Source: an uncultured Flavonifractor sp.
GTDB lineage: Bacteria > Bacillota > Clostridia > Oscillospirales > Oscillospiraceae
DNA: 64,000 nucleotides
NCBI GenBank assembly: GCA_947346365.1
Contig: CANAAV010000002.1
Coordinates: 62,001-126,000, forward strand
Reading direction: 5' to 3'
This document shows positions 45,025 to 53,522 of this stretch, piece after piece. Both the position numbers and the translations under genes were made by a program. Position 1 is the stretch's first letter. Every line of letters starts with the position of its first letter. The notes under the pieces were generated by a model that was not told the DNA's origin, ran no database searches, and was given only the letters and a program-made list of their open reading frames with translations.

Positions 45025-46572
45025 ATGGACGAGCAGGAAAGAAATGGGTATCAGGCGGAAAAGAAGGCCTTAATTGAAGCGAACAGAGCCTACTGGAGCG
45101 GCACAGACGAAGTTTCAGCCAGGGAGGAGTGGATTTATGTCTACCACTGCCTGCCTCACGAATTCGGGTATTCTGTCCATGAAGATATTGTGGCAAAGGG
45201 ACTTCAGGAGAAGGAGCGGCTTCCTGTCGCAGTGATTACGGACGGACACGGCGATGAGCTGCTGGACGAGCTGGACGCCTCTTTTGGTTTTGAGGAGAGC
45301 CGCCATGTGTTTTACAGCAAATTTGACAGCGCCGCCGGCGAGGAACGCGTTAATGAAGCGGCGATGCGTCTGACAGATGAGACGTATGGAGACAAAGCAA
45401 AACTGGCGGAGCTGGAATATCGGGGAATTGCGTGCGGCGACGTGCTGCATGACTATATTCTCCGGAAAAATGAGGGAGAGGTATTTGACTGCTTTGAAGT
45501 GAGCAAAGAGCAGTATTTTAAACTCCTGAAAAGCGCGCTGGCTATGATTGATAAGGCGTATGAGATGTTCAGCGAGAGGAAGCCGGCCTATATCGTTACC
45601 TCAGAATGCCTGTTTATCAAAGGACTTGTTGCAAGCGTGGCCAGGGAATACGGGGCGAAAGTATTGGTCATCTCCAACGACTACCCCGACACGGTGATGC
45701 GGATTCTCCCGGGAAGAGCACTGTTTAAAGAATTGAAGACGACAGAGTTTTTTACCCGGCAGGTGGAAGCCTATTTGGAGCAGGGCGTACCGGAGGAGGC
45801 CGGCGAAAAGGATCTGTTCGTCTATGAGGGGCCGCAGGATGCAAAGCCTGTCAACCTGCTGGAACGGCTGGGTATATCCAACGGGAAGAAGAACGTATTT
45901 ATTTTGATGCACATATTCAGCGACGTTCCGAGAGAGGGGCACCACCACCACTTTTTCTATGAATACAACGATTGGTTCCTCAGCACGCTGAAAATGATTA
46001 AGGAAATACCGGACGTCAATTGGATTATTAAGGACCATCCGATGTCGCCCCGCTATAAGCAGGACGCGTATGTGAAAAAGGTCTTCCTGGAGCATAAAAC
46101 GCCCAATATGTATTGGTGCGACCGGACGCTCACCGGAATAGAGCTGAAAGATATCGCGGACTGTATTATTACCTGCGTCGGCGAAGCGGCCATGGAATAT
46201 TGGGCCTATGGCGTGCCGACAATTACGGTTTCAACTGCGTATTTCAGCAATTGGGGCATTTCGTATAACATGAAAACGCTGGAAGAGTATGAGAACACAT
46301 TAAAGCATATCGGAGATCTGAAAAAGCCGCCGGAGCAGTCGGCAAAGCGGGCGCGGGAGTGCCTGCTTGCGTTGAAGCATATGGGCCGCAGCGAGGATGA
46401 GCTGGCCTGCTTATTCTTAGAGGCCCGGAAAAAGCAGCTGGAGAGCTATAAGACGGGCGGCAACGATTCTGACGTCAAGACGTTTTGCGAAAAGTACATT
46501 GAGCTGCTGAAAAAAACCGGCATACAGTCTAGTACGATTTATCAGCTTACAAGGGTGTATGACGTCAAATAG
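45025..46572 (+). CDS. Capsule-synthesis-like glycosyltransferase (KpsS/KpsC-type fold)
   Basis: 515 aa. The C-terminal half (about 270-450) has NWIIKDHPMSP and CVGEAAMEYWAYGVPTITVS, resembling the Kdo-transferase-like Capsule_synth fold. The N-terminal half (PVAVITDGHGDELLDEL, PAYIVTSECLFIKGLVAS) is a second Rossmann-like region. It could transfer a nonulosonate or other acidic sugar. ATG 45025 is chosen for GGAGGAG 7 nt before it. It appears more A+T-rich than its neighbours. Specific donor unknown. Confidence 0.7.
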   Translation: MDEQERNGYQAEKKALIEANRAYWSGTDEVSAREEWIYVYHCLPHEFGYSVHEDIVAKGLQEKERLPVAVITDGHGDELLDELDASFGFEESRHVFYSKFDSAAGEERVNEAAMRLTDETYGDKAKLAELEYRGIACGDVLHDYILRKNEGEVFDCFEVSKEQYFKLLKSALAMIDKAYEMFSERKPAYIVTSECLFIKGLVASVAREYGAKVLVISNDYPDTVMRILPGRALFKELKTTEFFTRQVEAYLEQGVPEEAGEKDLFVYEGPQDAKPVNLLERLGISNGKKNVFILMHIFSDVPREGHHHHFFYEYNDWFLSTLKMIKEIPDVNWIIKDHPMSPRYKQDAYVKKVFLEHKTPNMYWCDRTLTGIELKDIADCIITCVGEAAMEYWAYGVPTITVSTAYFSNWGISYNMKTLEEYENTLKHIGDLKKPPEQSAKRARECLLALKHMGRSEDELACLFLEARKKQLESYKTGGNDSDVKTFCEKYIELLKKTGIQSSTIYQLTRVYDVK

Positions 46573-46633
46573 CGCCCCGGTCCGGCACAGTTTGGCGGGC
46601 GGGCCGCATTAAAATATTTTGCTAAGGTAAGGA

Positions 46634-47635
46634 ATGATATCATTGCTCAATGATAAAACGGTATTGATTACAGGCGGAACGGGGTCCTTCGGAAACCATT
46701 TTGCCGACTATGTACTGAAAAATTATAAGCCGAAAAAGGTCATCATCTATTCCCGCGATGAGTTCAAGCAGTTTAACATGCGCAGCAGGCTGGCGGCCTA
46801 TGACGCTGTGATGCGCTATTTCATCGGCGACGTGCGGGACCAGGACCGGCTGCGCCGCGCCTTTGACGGAGTGGACTATGTGATTCACGCCGCGGCGATG
46901 AAGCAGGTCCCAGCCTGTGAGTACAATCCCAACGAAGCGATAAAGACCAATATCAACGGCGCGGTTAACGTGATTGAGGCGGCTTTAGACGCGGAGGTCG
47001 GGCGGGTCGTGGCGCTGTCCACCGATAAGGCCGTGGGTCCGGTCAATCTTTACGGCGGCACGAAGCTGGTATCGGATAAGCTCTTTATCGCAGCCAATGT
47101 CTATTCCGGCAGGAGGAGCACCGCCTTTTCGGTGGTCCGGTACGGGAACGTGGCCGGGAGCCGGGGCTCAGTCATCCCGGTATTTCGCGAACTGATGGAC
47201 AGGGGAGAAACCCGCCTGCCCATCACCGACCATCGCATGACCCGCTTTTGGATCAGCCTGGACCAAGGAGTTGAGCTGGTTTTGAAAGCGCTGGAGGAGG
47301 CAAAGGGCGGAGAGACGTTTATTTCTAAAATTCCCTCCTTTAAAATCACGGATTTGGCCCAAGCGATGTGCCCCGGCTGCGAGATGCCGGAAATCGGAAT
47401 TAGAGCCGGTGAGAAGCTCCACGAAATTATGATAACGCAGGAGGACGCGCCGAACACCCTGGAATATGACAGCCACTTTATCATTTACCCCCAGATTCAC
47501 TGGGAAAACCAGGAAAAGTTTGTGGCGCCTGGGGGAAAACCGCTGCCGGAGGGCTTTGCATACAGCTCAGGAAGCAATAACTGGTGGCTGAGCGTGGAAG
47601 AAATCCGGCAGCGCATCCGGCAGATGGGACTGTAG
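46634..47635 (+). CDS. pseB: UDP-GlcNAc 4,6-dehydratase/5-epimerase PseB
   Basis: 333 aa. KTVLITGGTGSFGNHF, RDEFKQFNMR, HAAAMKQVPACEYNP and STDKAVGPVNLYGGTK match PseB, the first enzyme of pseudaminic acid synthesis, rather than the membrane-bound FlaA1-type. The start is ATG 46634 or the in-frame TTG 46643. PseC, PseG, PseH-like and PseI are 7-11 kb downstream. Confidence 0.94.
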   Translation: MISLLNDKTVLITGGTGSFGNHFADYVLKNYKPKKVIIYSRDEFKQFNMRSRLAAYDAVMRYFIGDVRDQDRLRRAFDGVDYVIHAAAMKQVPACEYNPNEAIKTNINGAVNVIEAALDAEVGRVVALSTDKAVGPVNLYGGTKLVSDKLFIAANVYSGRRSTAFSVVRYGNVAGSRGSVIPVFRELMDRGETRLPITDHRMTRFWISLDQGVELVLKALEEAKGGETFISKIPSFKITDLAQAMCPGCEMPEIGIRAGEKLHEIMITQEDAPNTLEYDSHFIIYPQIHWENQEKFVAPGGKPLPEGFAYSSGSNNWWLSVEEIRQRIRQMGL

Positions 47636-47679
47636 CGGGCTGAGGCTGCTGACATCTCATGGCGGGAAAGGGTAATAGT

Positions 47680-48585
47680 ATGAGATTATGCTTAGGTACG
47701 GTTCAATTTGGAATGCGGTACGGGATACGCGGACAGCGGCAGCCAGATCTGGCGCAAGCGGTTCACATGCTCTACTATGCCGTGGAGCATGGAATCGGCG
47801 ATATTGATACGGCCTATGCCTACGGCACCGCGGAGGAGGTTGTTGGGACGTTTCTCAGGGAGCGGGGCGCCGGGCGGGAAAAACTGTCCATCACGTCAAA
47901 GCTCAAGCCCAATATTTTGGAGCATGAACGGCCGGAGGCATATTACCGCGTTATCAAGGCGAATCTGGAGGAATCCCTGGCGCGGCTGCATACAGACTAT
48001 CTGGACGGCTACTATTTCCATACGCCGCAGTATGTGTTCTGTGAAGAGGCGGTGGAAGCGATGGCGCGGCTGAAACGGGAGGGGTACGTCAAAAGCGCTG
48101 GCGTTTCGGCCTATGAGCCGGAAGAGGTGAAGCAGGGACTCCAAAATCCGCTGATCGAGCGGATACAGTTCCCATTCAGTGTGTTTGACCAGAGGATGCA
48201 GCGGGAAGGGATCTTTGCGCAGCGCGGCGCTGAGCAGACAATCCTGCACACCAGAAGCGCGTTTATTCAGGGACTCTTGTTTATGAGCGAAGCGGAGGTG
48301 CCGCCCTTTTTGCAGGAAGCGGTGCCGATTCTCCGTTCGCTGGATGAGGTCGGCGAGCAGTACGGGTATTCCAGGCTGGAGCTGGCGATGGGGTACGTCA
48401 AAGCGCAGCCCGGTATTGAATGCCTGGTGTTCGGAGTAGATGATATCGAGCAGCTGAAAGAGGATATCGCGGTGTTCCAAAAGGAGCTGCCGCAAGAGAT
48501 CGTGGATGTGTTGGGGGAGAGATTCTGCAGCGTCAAGGCGGATATTGTGATGCCGAGCTTATGGAAATTAAAAAAGGAGATGTAA
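47680..48585 (+). CDS. Aldo/keto reductase of the glycan island
   Basis: 301 aa. LCLGTVQFGMRYG, DIDTAYAYGTAEE with Asp/Tyr, ITSKLKPN with Lys and a C-terminal IECLVFGVDDIEQL. Such reductases occur in nonulosonic-acid loci and probably reduce an intermediate or side-chain precursor. ATG 47680 is preferred over the ATG at 47659 because it has GGGAAAGGG before it and begins at the fold. Confidence 0.85.
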   Translation: MRLCLGTVQFGMRYGIRGQRQPDLAQAVHMLYYAVEHGIGDIDTAYAYGTAEEVVGTFLRERGAGREKLSITSKLKPNILEHERPEAYYRVIKANLEESLARLHTDYLDGYYFHTPQYVFCEEAVEAMARLKREGYVKSAGVSAYEPEEVKQGLQNPLIERIQFPFSVFDQRMQREGIFAQRGAEQTILHTRSAFIQGLLFMSEAEVPPFLQEAVPILRSLDEVGEQYGYSRLELAMGYVKAQPGIECLVFGVDDIEQLKEDIAVFQKELPQEIVDVLGERFCSVKADIVMPSLWKLKKEM

Positions 48586-48589
48586 GGCA

Positions 48590-49294
48590 ATGGGAAATTT
48601 AGCAGATGGAAAGAAGATTTTTTTAGAGGGTGAAGCGGACATTTATTTCGCGCGCCATGCGGATGTCCCCTTTGACGAGCACCGCTCCAAGGGGATACAG
48701 ATTTTAGACGCGTTTTTAAGCAGGACGGAGACTTCCATAAAACGGGGGGGGGGGGCAATCCTGGAAATTGGTTGCAGCTCGGGCTACAACCTGGCCTACC
48801 TGTGTGAAAAATACAATATGGAAGGGTTTGGAATTGAGCCTGCGGAGGAGGCCGTGCGGACGGGAAATGCCTGGGCCGCGGCACACCCTGAGATTAAGCT
48901 GCATCTGCAAAAAGGCACCTCAGACGAGCTGCCCTTTGAGGAGAAGAAATTTGACATTGTGGTATTTGGAGCGTGTTTGTGTTGGGTGGACCGGAGATAT
49001 ATACAGCGGACGGTTGCGGAGGCGGACCGGGTTCTGCGCAGCGGCGGATTTCTGGTCATAGAGGACTTTTTGACGCCGCAGGCGCTAAAGCGGCCCTATA
49101 AATATAACGAGGCGCTGCATACATACAAGTGCGATCACGCGCAGCTGTTTCTTGGAAATCCTTGCTATTCCCTGATTGAGCGGATGACCTATTCGCACCG
49201 GGGAATGGGCTTTGACCCGGAAATTCAGGAGCGGCTGTCCACCAGCATTCTCTATAAAGAAGAAATTGACGACGTATACCCATTATGCCAATGA
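48590..49294 (+). CDS. Class I SAM methyltransferase containing a 12-G tract
   Basis: 234 aa. SAM motif I AILEIGCSSGYN (residues 56-67), post-I GFGIEPAEEAV, motif for DIVVFGACLCWV and LRSGGFLVIEDF. It would methylate a sugar hydroxyl, amine or acid. Codons 52-56 (Arg-Gly-Gly-Gly-Ala) are encoded by C followed by twelve G at 48744-48755, immediately before motif I. In this copy the frame is open; losing or gaining one G would destroy the enzyme. Clearly a candidate for slipped-strand switching. Confidence 0.9.
   Translation: MGNLADGKKIFLEGEADIYFARHADVPFDEHRSKGIQILDAFLSRTETSIKRGGGAILEIGCSSGYNLAYLCEKYNMEGFGIEPAEEAVRTGNAWAAAHPEIKLHLQKGTSDELPFEEKKFDIVVFGACLCWVDRRYIQRTVAEADRVLRSGGFLVIEDFLTPQALKRPYKYNEALHTYKCDHAQLFLGNPCYSLIERMTYSHRGMGFDPEIQERLSTSILYKEEIDDVYPLCQ
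48744..48755 (+). repeat. Poly-G tract (12 G) inside the methyltransferase gene
   Basis: Twelve consecutive G. With 13 G the frame stops about 20 codons later (GTG TGA); with 11 G it runs in the wrong frame to 49061. Other G-runs in the window reach only seven. Confidence 0.95.
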
Positions 49295-49308
49295 AAGAAT
49301 GATGCCTT

Positions 49309-50079
49309 ATGAAATTTCTTGCCCTGATTCAGGCGCGGTGCGGCTCGACGCGCCTGCCCTCAAAGGTGCTGAAGGATTTGGCGGGAAAAACGCTGCTGCA
49401 AAGAGTAGTAGAGCGTGTGCGGAAAAGCCGGCTTGTGGACGAGGTGTTGGTCATTACGTCCATTGATAAAGGGAACCTGCCGCTGATCCAGCTGTGCGCA
49501 CAGGAGGGAATCCGCGTGTTTGCCGGCGCGGAGGACGATGTGTTAGACCGGTATTATCAGTGCGCGCGCCTGTTCTCGCCGGAATATGTGATCCGCATTA
49601 CGGCGGACTGCCCATTGATCGACTGGCGGTATATTGATATGGCGGCCGAGCAGCTGCGGGAGGATTCGGATTATATCGGACAGCTTACGGAGAGTTTCCC
49701 CGACGGACTTGATGTGGAAATCATAAAATTTTCCGCTTTAAAAGAGGCGTGGGAAAAAGCGCCGATGCACTCGGATCGGGAGCACGTCACCCAATATATC
49801 CGCAACCGCCCGGAGCAGTTTGCACTGCAAAATCTGACCTGTCCGATTCCGGGCATCGCGGGCTACCGCTGGACGGTTGACGAAGAGGCGGATTATACGC
49901 TGATTAGAGCAATTTATGAGCATTTTCAGCGAGAAGGCCGGGATGAATTCGTAACGGAGGACGTCCTGGCGTATCTGGAAGCAAACCCGCAGCTGAAAGC
50001 GCTCAACAGCATGTATGAGCGCAACGAAGGGCTAAAGTCCGCCCTGGCCCACGACTGCGAGATGCAGCATACTGTGTAA
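49309..50079 (+). CDS. pseF: SpsF/PseF-like cytidylyltransferase
   Basis: 256 aa. IQARCGSTRLPSKVLKDLAGK is the nucleotidyltransferase loop; DDVLDRYYQCA and IRITADCPLID follow. This is the SpsF form of CMP-sugar synthetase found with PseB/PseC/PseG/PseI homologues in bacilli and clostridia, so CMP-pseudaminic acid synthase is the likely role. It is the only candidate for that step in the window. Confidence 0.85.
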   Translation: MKFLALIQARCGSTRLPSKVLKDLAGKTLLQRVVERVRKSRLVDEVLVITSIDKGNLPLIQLCAQEGIRVFAGAEDDVLDRYYQCARLFSPEYVIRITADCPLIDWRYIDMAAEQLREDSDYIGQLTESFPDGLDVEIIKFSALKEAWEKAPMHSDREHVTQYIRNRPEQFALQNLTCPIPGIAGYRWTVDEEADYTLIRAIYEHFQREGRDEFVTEDVLAYLEANPQLKALNSMYERNEGLKSALAHDCEMQHTV

Positions 50080-50098
50080 CAACCCAGAGGTGAAGAAA

Positions 50099-51412
50099 AT
50101 GGATACCGGTTGGAAATTTTATGAAGAGGCGAAAAAACGGATTGCCGGCGGGACGCAGCTTTTGAGCAAGCGTCCTGAAATGTGGCTGCCGGGGAAATGG
50201 CCCTGTTATTATCAAAAGGCCAAGGGCTGCGGGGTCTGGGATCTGGATGGAAAGCGCTATTATGATTTTTGCATCATGGGCGTGGGGGCAAATGTGCTGG
50301 GCTATGCCTTTGACGAGGTAGACGAGGCCGCGAAAGCCGCCATTGACCGGGGCGGCATGTGCACGTTGAATGCGCCGGAGGAGCGGGAGGTGGCGGAGCA
50401 GCTGCTGGAGCTGCACCCGTGGGCGGATATGGTGCGCTACTCCAAAACGGGGGGCGAGGCGATGGCAATCGCTTCGCGCATTGCAAGGGCGCATACGGGA
50501 AAGGACGTTGTCCTGGTCTGCGGTTACCACGGGTGGCACGACTGGTATCTGGCGGCGAACCTGACGAAGGGCGACCCGCTGGCGGAGGTGCACCTGCAGG
50601 GGCTGATGCCGGCAGGCGTTCCAAAGGGGCTGGCGGGCACAAATCTAATTTTCCACTACAACCGCTTTGACGAGTTTGAAGCGCTGATTGCTCAAAATGA
50701 GGGGAAGATTGCCGCCGTCATTATGGAGCCGGTCCGAAATGACTTCCCGGAGGATGACTTTTTAAAGAAAATCAGGGAAGTTACACGGGAGAAGGGCATT
50801 GTGCTCATATTCGACGAGGTGTCTTCCGGATTCCGGCTGTGCGCGGGCGGAAGCCATCTGACCCTTGGCGTGGAGCCGGACCTTGCGGTGTTTGCGAAAG
50901 CGATGACCAATGGATATCCCCTGTCGGCTATTATTGGAAAAGGCGATGTGATGTCGGCTGCGCAGGACACGTTCATCAGCAGCACCTTCTGGACAGAACG
51001 TGTTTCCCTGGCCGCTGCCGCCGCCGCCATTGAGTGCTTCAAGGCCCGGCGGGTAGCGGAGCATTTGATTGCGGTGGGAACAGCGGTGCAGGAGGGCTGG
51101 CGGCAGAGCGCCGGCCGGCACGGCCTGAAGATTCATGTGGGTGGAATTTACCCGATGAGCCATTTTTCCTTCGAGTATCCGCAGCCCTTGGCCTATAAGA
51201 CATTTTTTACCCAAGAGATGCTTAAAAAGGGATTTTTGGCAGGAACGATGTGCTATGCTTCCCTGGCCCATACAGAAGAGCTGGTACGGCTGTACTTACA
51301 GGCCTGTGATGAGGTGTTCGCCGAAGTCAAGCGCCTTATTACGGCGGAAGGCGGCGTGACTGGGGCTCTGGAGGGAGCAGTATGCCACAGCGGCTTTGAG
51401 CGGCTGAACTGA
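50099..51412 (+). CDS. Class III (HemL-like) aminotransferase
   Basis: 437 aa PLP enzyme. GGTQLLSKRPEMWLPG, YSKTGGEAMAIASRIARA, CGYHGWHDWYL, LIFDEVSSGFRL and PLP-lysine FAKAMTNGYP match the glutamate-1-semialdehyde aminomutase family. In a glycan island it more likely aminates a sugar or side-chain aldehyde than makes haem precursors. ATG 50099 lies 7 nt after AGAGGTG. Confidence 0.87.
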   Translation: MDTGWKFYEEAKKRIAGGTQLLSKRPEMWLPGKWPCYYQKAKGCGVWDLDGKRYYDFCIMGVGANVLGYAFDEVDEAAKAAIDRGGMCTLNAPEEREVAEQLLELHPWADMVRYSKTGGEAMAIASRIARAHTGKDVVLVCGYHGWHDWYLAANLTKGDPLAEVHLQGLMPAGVPKGLAGTNLIFHYNRFDEFEALIAQNEGKIAAVIMEPVRNDFPEDDFLKKIREVTREKGIVLIFDEVSSGFRLCAGGSHLTLGVEPDLAVFAKAMTNGYPLSAIIGKGDVMSAAQDTFISSTFWTERVSLAAAAAAIECFKARRVAEHLIAVGTAVQEGWRQSAGRHGLKIHVGGIYPMSHFSFEYPQPLAYKTFFTQEMLKKGFLAGTMCYASLAHTEELVRLYLQACDEVFAEVKRLITAEGGVTGALEGAVCHSGFERLN

Positions 51413-51438
51413 AACAGAATGTGGGAAGGAGACCGATC

Positions 51439-52590
51439 ATGTTCGATAAATATGGTGCGGAAAAAATCGTAAAGCTGTATTTAGAAAAATATGACCTGCT
51501 GAAATCCATTCAGCCGCGGGAAGATGGGAGCCTGCCGGACGTGGGCGGCGCCTGCGACTTGAAGAGTATGTTGAATATTTACATCGAACCGACCAATTTG
51601 TGCAATTTAAGCTGCGTTTTCTGTGCGCGGGAAAATATGCGGCGCGGGACCATGCATTTGAGGCTGGATGGATTTCAGCGCGCGCTGAGGGACCTGCCCG
51701 CCGGCAGTTATATTACGATGACGGGGAACGGGGAGCCGCTGCTGAACCCGGATATTTATGAAATGATAGCCTCCGCGTCGGGAGCCGGGATGTATGTGTC
51801 CATGATTACGAACGCGACGGCGCTCAATGAGAGAAATCAGGACCGGCTGATTGACAGCGGTGTGTCGAGGGTGCAGATATCCTTCCAATCCCTTGACAGG
51901 GATACCTACGGCGCTATTATGCGCAACGCGAATTTTGAACGGACCTTGGAGAATGTACTGGGCTTTATCAAAAAGGTCCGGGAGCGGGAAAAGAAAATTT
52001 TTATCAGCATCAGCACGGTAAAAGTGAAAGAAGGAGAAAAATACGCCGCGGTGTCTAAACGCTTTTGGGAGAAAATGCCTATCGACAATTATTATGAGGG
52101 GGAGCTGCTGAGCTTACAGTCCGATTCCGCAGAATATGAGCAGTGTGTCATTGACGAACAGGAAGAGTATCTTCCCTGCGCAAATCCCTGGATTGATGTG
52201 AAGATCAACGCGGACGGAGCGGTAATTCCATGCGTGCAGGATTTCTCGTGCAAATATACGATTGGGAATATCTACAAAAACACGCTGCTGGAAATTCTGA
52301 ACGGCGAAGAAGCCAAGCGCTTCCGTTGCGCCAGCCTCCACGGGGATATGGAATTCCTGGACAAAATCGGCTACCACTGCGGGCAGTGCAACACGTGGAG
52401 GGAGAAGGTCGGGGGAAGCATCGGCTATTTCCTGGAAAAATCCTTCCCGATCCGGCTGGGGCTGGTGGTGGACGAAATTGCCGGAGGGCGGCCGGGCAAC
52501 ACGGAATTTCTTGAGCGGGTACTCGCTTATCTAAAGTCCGGGGGCACGGACGTGCTTACGCAGTTCCGGGACGAGTTGCGAGAGGACTAA
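51439..52590 (+). CDS. Radical SAM protein with SPASM-like C-terminus
   Basis: 383 aa. Radical SAM cluster CNLSCVFC (Cys55, 59, 62), followed by TGNGEPLLNPD and QISFQSLD. Cys residues near 240-260 and 290-320 (PCANPWID, VIPCVQDFSCKY, YHCGQCNTW) suggest auxiliary iron-sulfur centres. It lies between the aminotransferase and PHP gene. It may perform C-methylation-like, epimerisation or dehydration chemistry on a glycan component; the reaction is unknown. AAGGAG precedes ATG 51439. Confidence 0.85.
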   Translation: MFDKYGAEKIVKLYLEKYDLLKSIQPREDGSLPDVGGACDLKSMLNIYIEPTNLCNLSCVFCARENMRRGTMHLRLDGFQRALRDLPAGSYITMTGNGEPLLNPDIYEMIASASGAGMYVSMITNATALNERNQDRLIDSGVSRVQISFQSLDRDTYGAIMRNANFERTLENVLGFIKKVREREKKIFISISTVKVKEGEKYAAVSKRFWEKMPIDNYYEGELLSLQSDSAEYEQCVIDEQEEYLPCANPWIDVKINADGAVIPCVQDFSCKYTIGNIYKNTLLEILNGEEAKRFRCASLHGDMEFLDKIGYHCGQCNTWREKVGGSIGYFLEKSFPIRLGLVVDEIAGGRPGNTEFLERVLAYLKSGGTDVLTQFRDELRED

Positions 52591-52626
52591 GGGCCTGGAC
52601 CGGACCGGTATTTGGGGGGATGTCTT

Positions 52627-53472
52627 ATGATTTATACTGCTGACCTGCATACCCATAGCAGCGCTTCAGACGGTCAATACACACCGTCGGAGCTGGTAAA
52701 TCTGGCGAAAAAAGCCGGCTTAGAGCTTTTGGCCGTCACGGATCATGATACCCTGGACGGTCTGGAGGAGGCTGTGGAGGCCGGAAAAAGCGCCGGAGTG
52801 CGGGTTGTGCCGGGAATTGAGCTGAGCGCGAAAGAGTATGACACCTTTCACATCCTGGGCTATGGCTTTTCCCCCAGTGCGCCGGAGCTGAAGGAGCTGT
52901 GCCGCAGAATGAAGGCGCGGCGGGAGGAGCGGACGGATCGGCTGATCCTTTTCTTAAAAGAGAAAGGGCTGGATATTTCCCGCGCCGAGGTAGAGGAAAT
53001 TGCCGGCGGCGGGGTACTGGGGCGGCCTCACTTTGCCCAGGCGATGGTGAAGCGGGGATATGTGGGCACGAACCGGGAGGCATTTGACCGCTATTTGGAT
53101 ACTGACGAATTTCACCGGAGGGTGGATCAGGGAAAGCCTCCGGTGCGGGAGTGTATCGAGACGATCCGCGCGTCCGGAGGGATGGCCTCTCTGGCGCATC
53201 CCTACCAGATTGGCTTGGACGACGGGGCGCTGGCGGAATTGGTGGGACGGCTTGCCGGTTTCGGCTTGGAGGCGATTGAGTGTTACTATCCGCGCCATAC
53301 GCAAGCGCAGACGGCGTTTTATTTAGAACTGGCGCGGCGATACGGGCTGCACGCCACCGGCGGCAGCGATTTTCACGGCGAGCGAGTGAAACCGGACGTC
53401 CGCCTGGCGGCGATCAGGCTGGAGCTGGATTGGCTGCTGGAAGATAGAAAAACCCCGGCGGAGAATGGGTAG
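52627..53472 (+). CDS. PHP-domain phosphoesterase (YciV/RNase AM-like)
   Basis: 281 aa. DLHTHSSASDG, VTDHDTLDG, GIELS, LAHPYQIGLDDG and GSDFHGE provide the metal ligands of the PHP fold, including the inserted domain of the YciV group. Characterised relatives remove the 3'-phosphate from 3',5'-bisphosphonucleotides such as pAp. That would fit recycling of pAp from sulfation or 4'-phosphopantetheine transfer. Placement within the island, 37 nt after the radical SAM gene, is odd for a housekeeping gene. ATG 52627. Confidence 0.87.
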   Translation: MIYTADLHTHSSASDGQYTPSELVNLAKKAGLELLAVTDHDTLDGLEEAVEAGKSAGVRVVPGIELSAKEYDTFHILGYGFSPSAPELKELCRRMKARREERTDRLILFLKEKGLDISRAEVEEIAGGGVLGRPHFAQAMVKRGYVGTNREAFDRYLDTDEFHRRVDQGKPPVRECIETIRASGGMASLAHPYQIGLDDGALAELVGRLAGFGLEAIECYYPRHTQAQTAFYLELARRYGLHATGGSDFHGERVKPDVRLAAIRLELDWLLEDRKTPAENG

Positions 53473-53522
53473 AGAAGCCGCCTTTCGAAGGAAGGAAGAG
53501 CGGGCGGGAAAGGTCGTGCACT

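Noticed and set aside
45940..45960. Four-histidine stretch in the capsule-like transferase
   Set aside because: Short, not in a recognisable metal motif, probably incidental.
50099..51412. HemL-like gene as haem biosynthesis
   Set aside because: No other tetrapyrrole genes nearby; neighbours are all sugar or flagellar-glycan enzymes.
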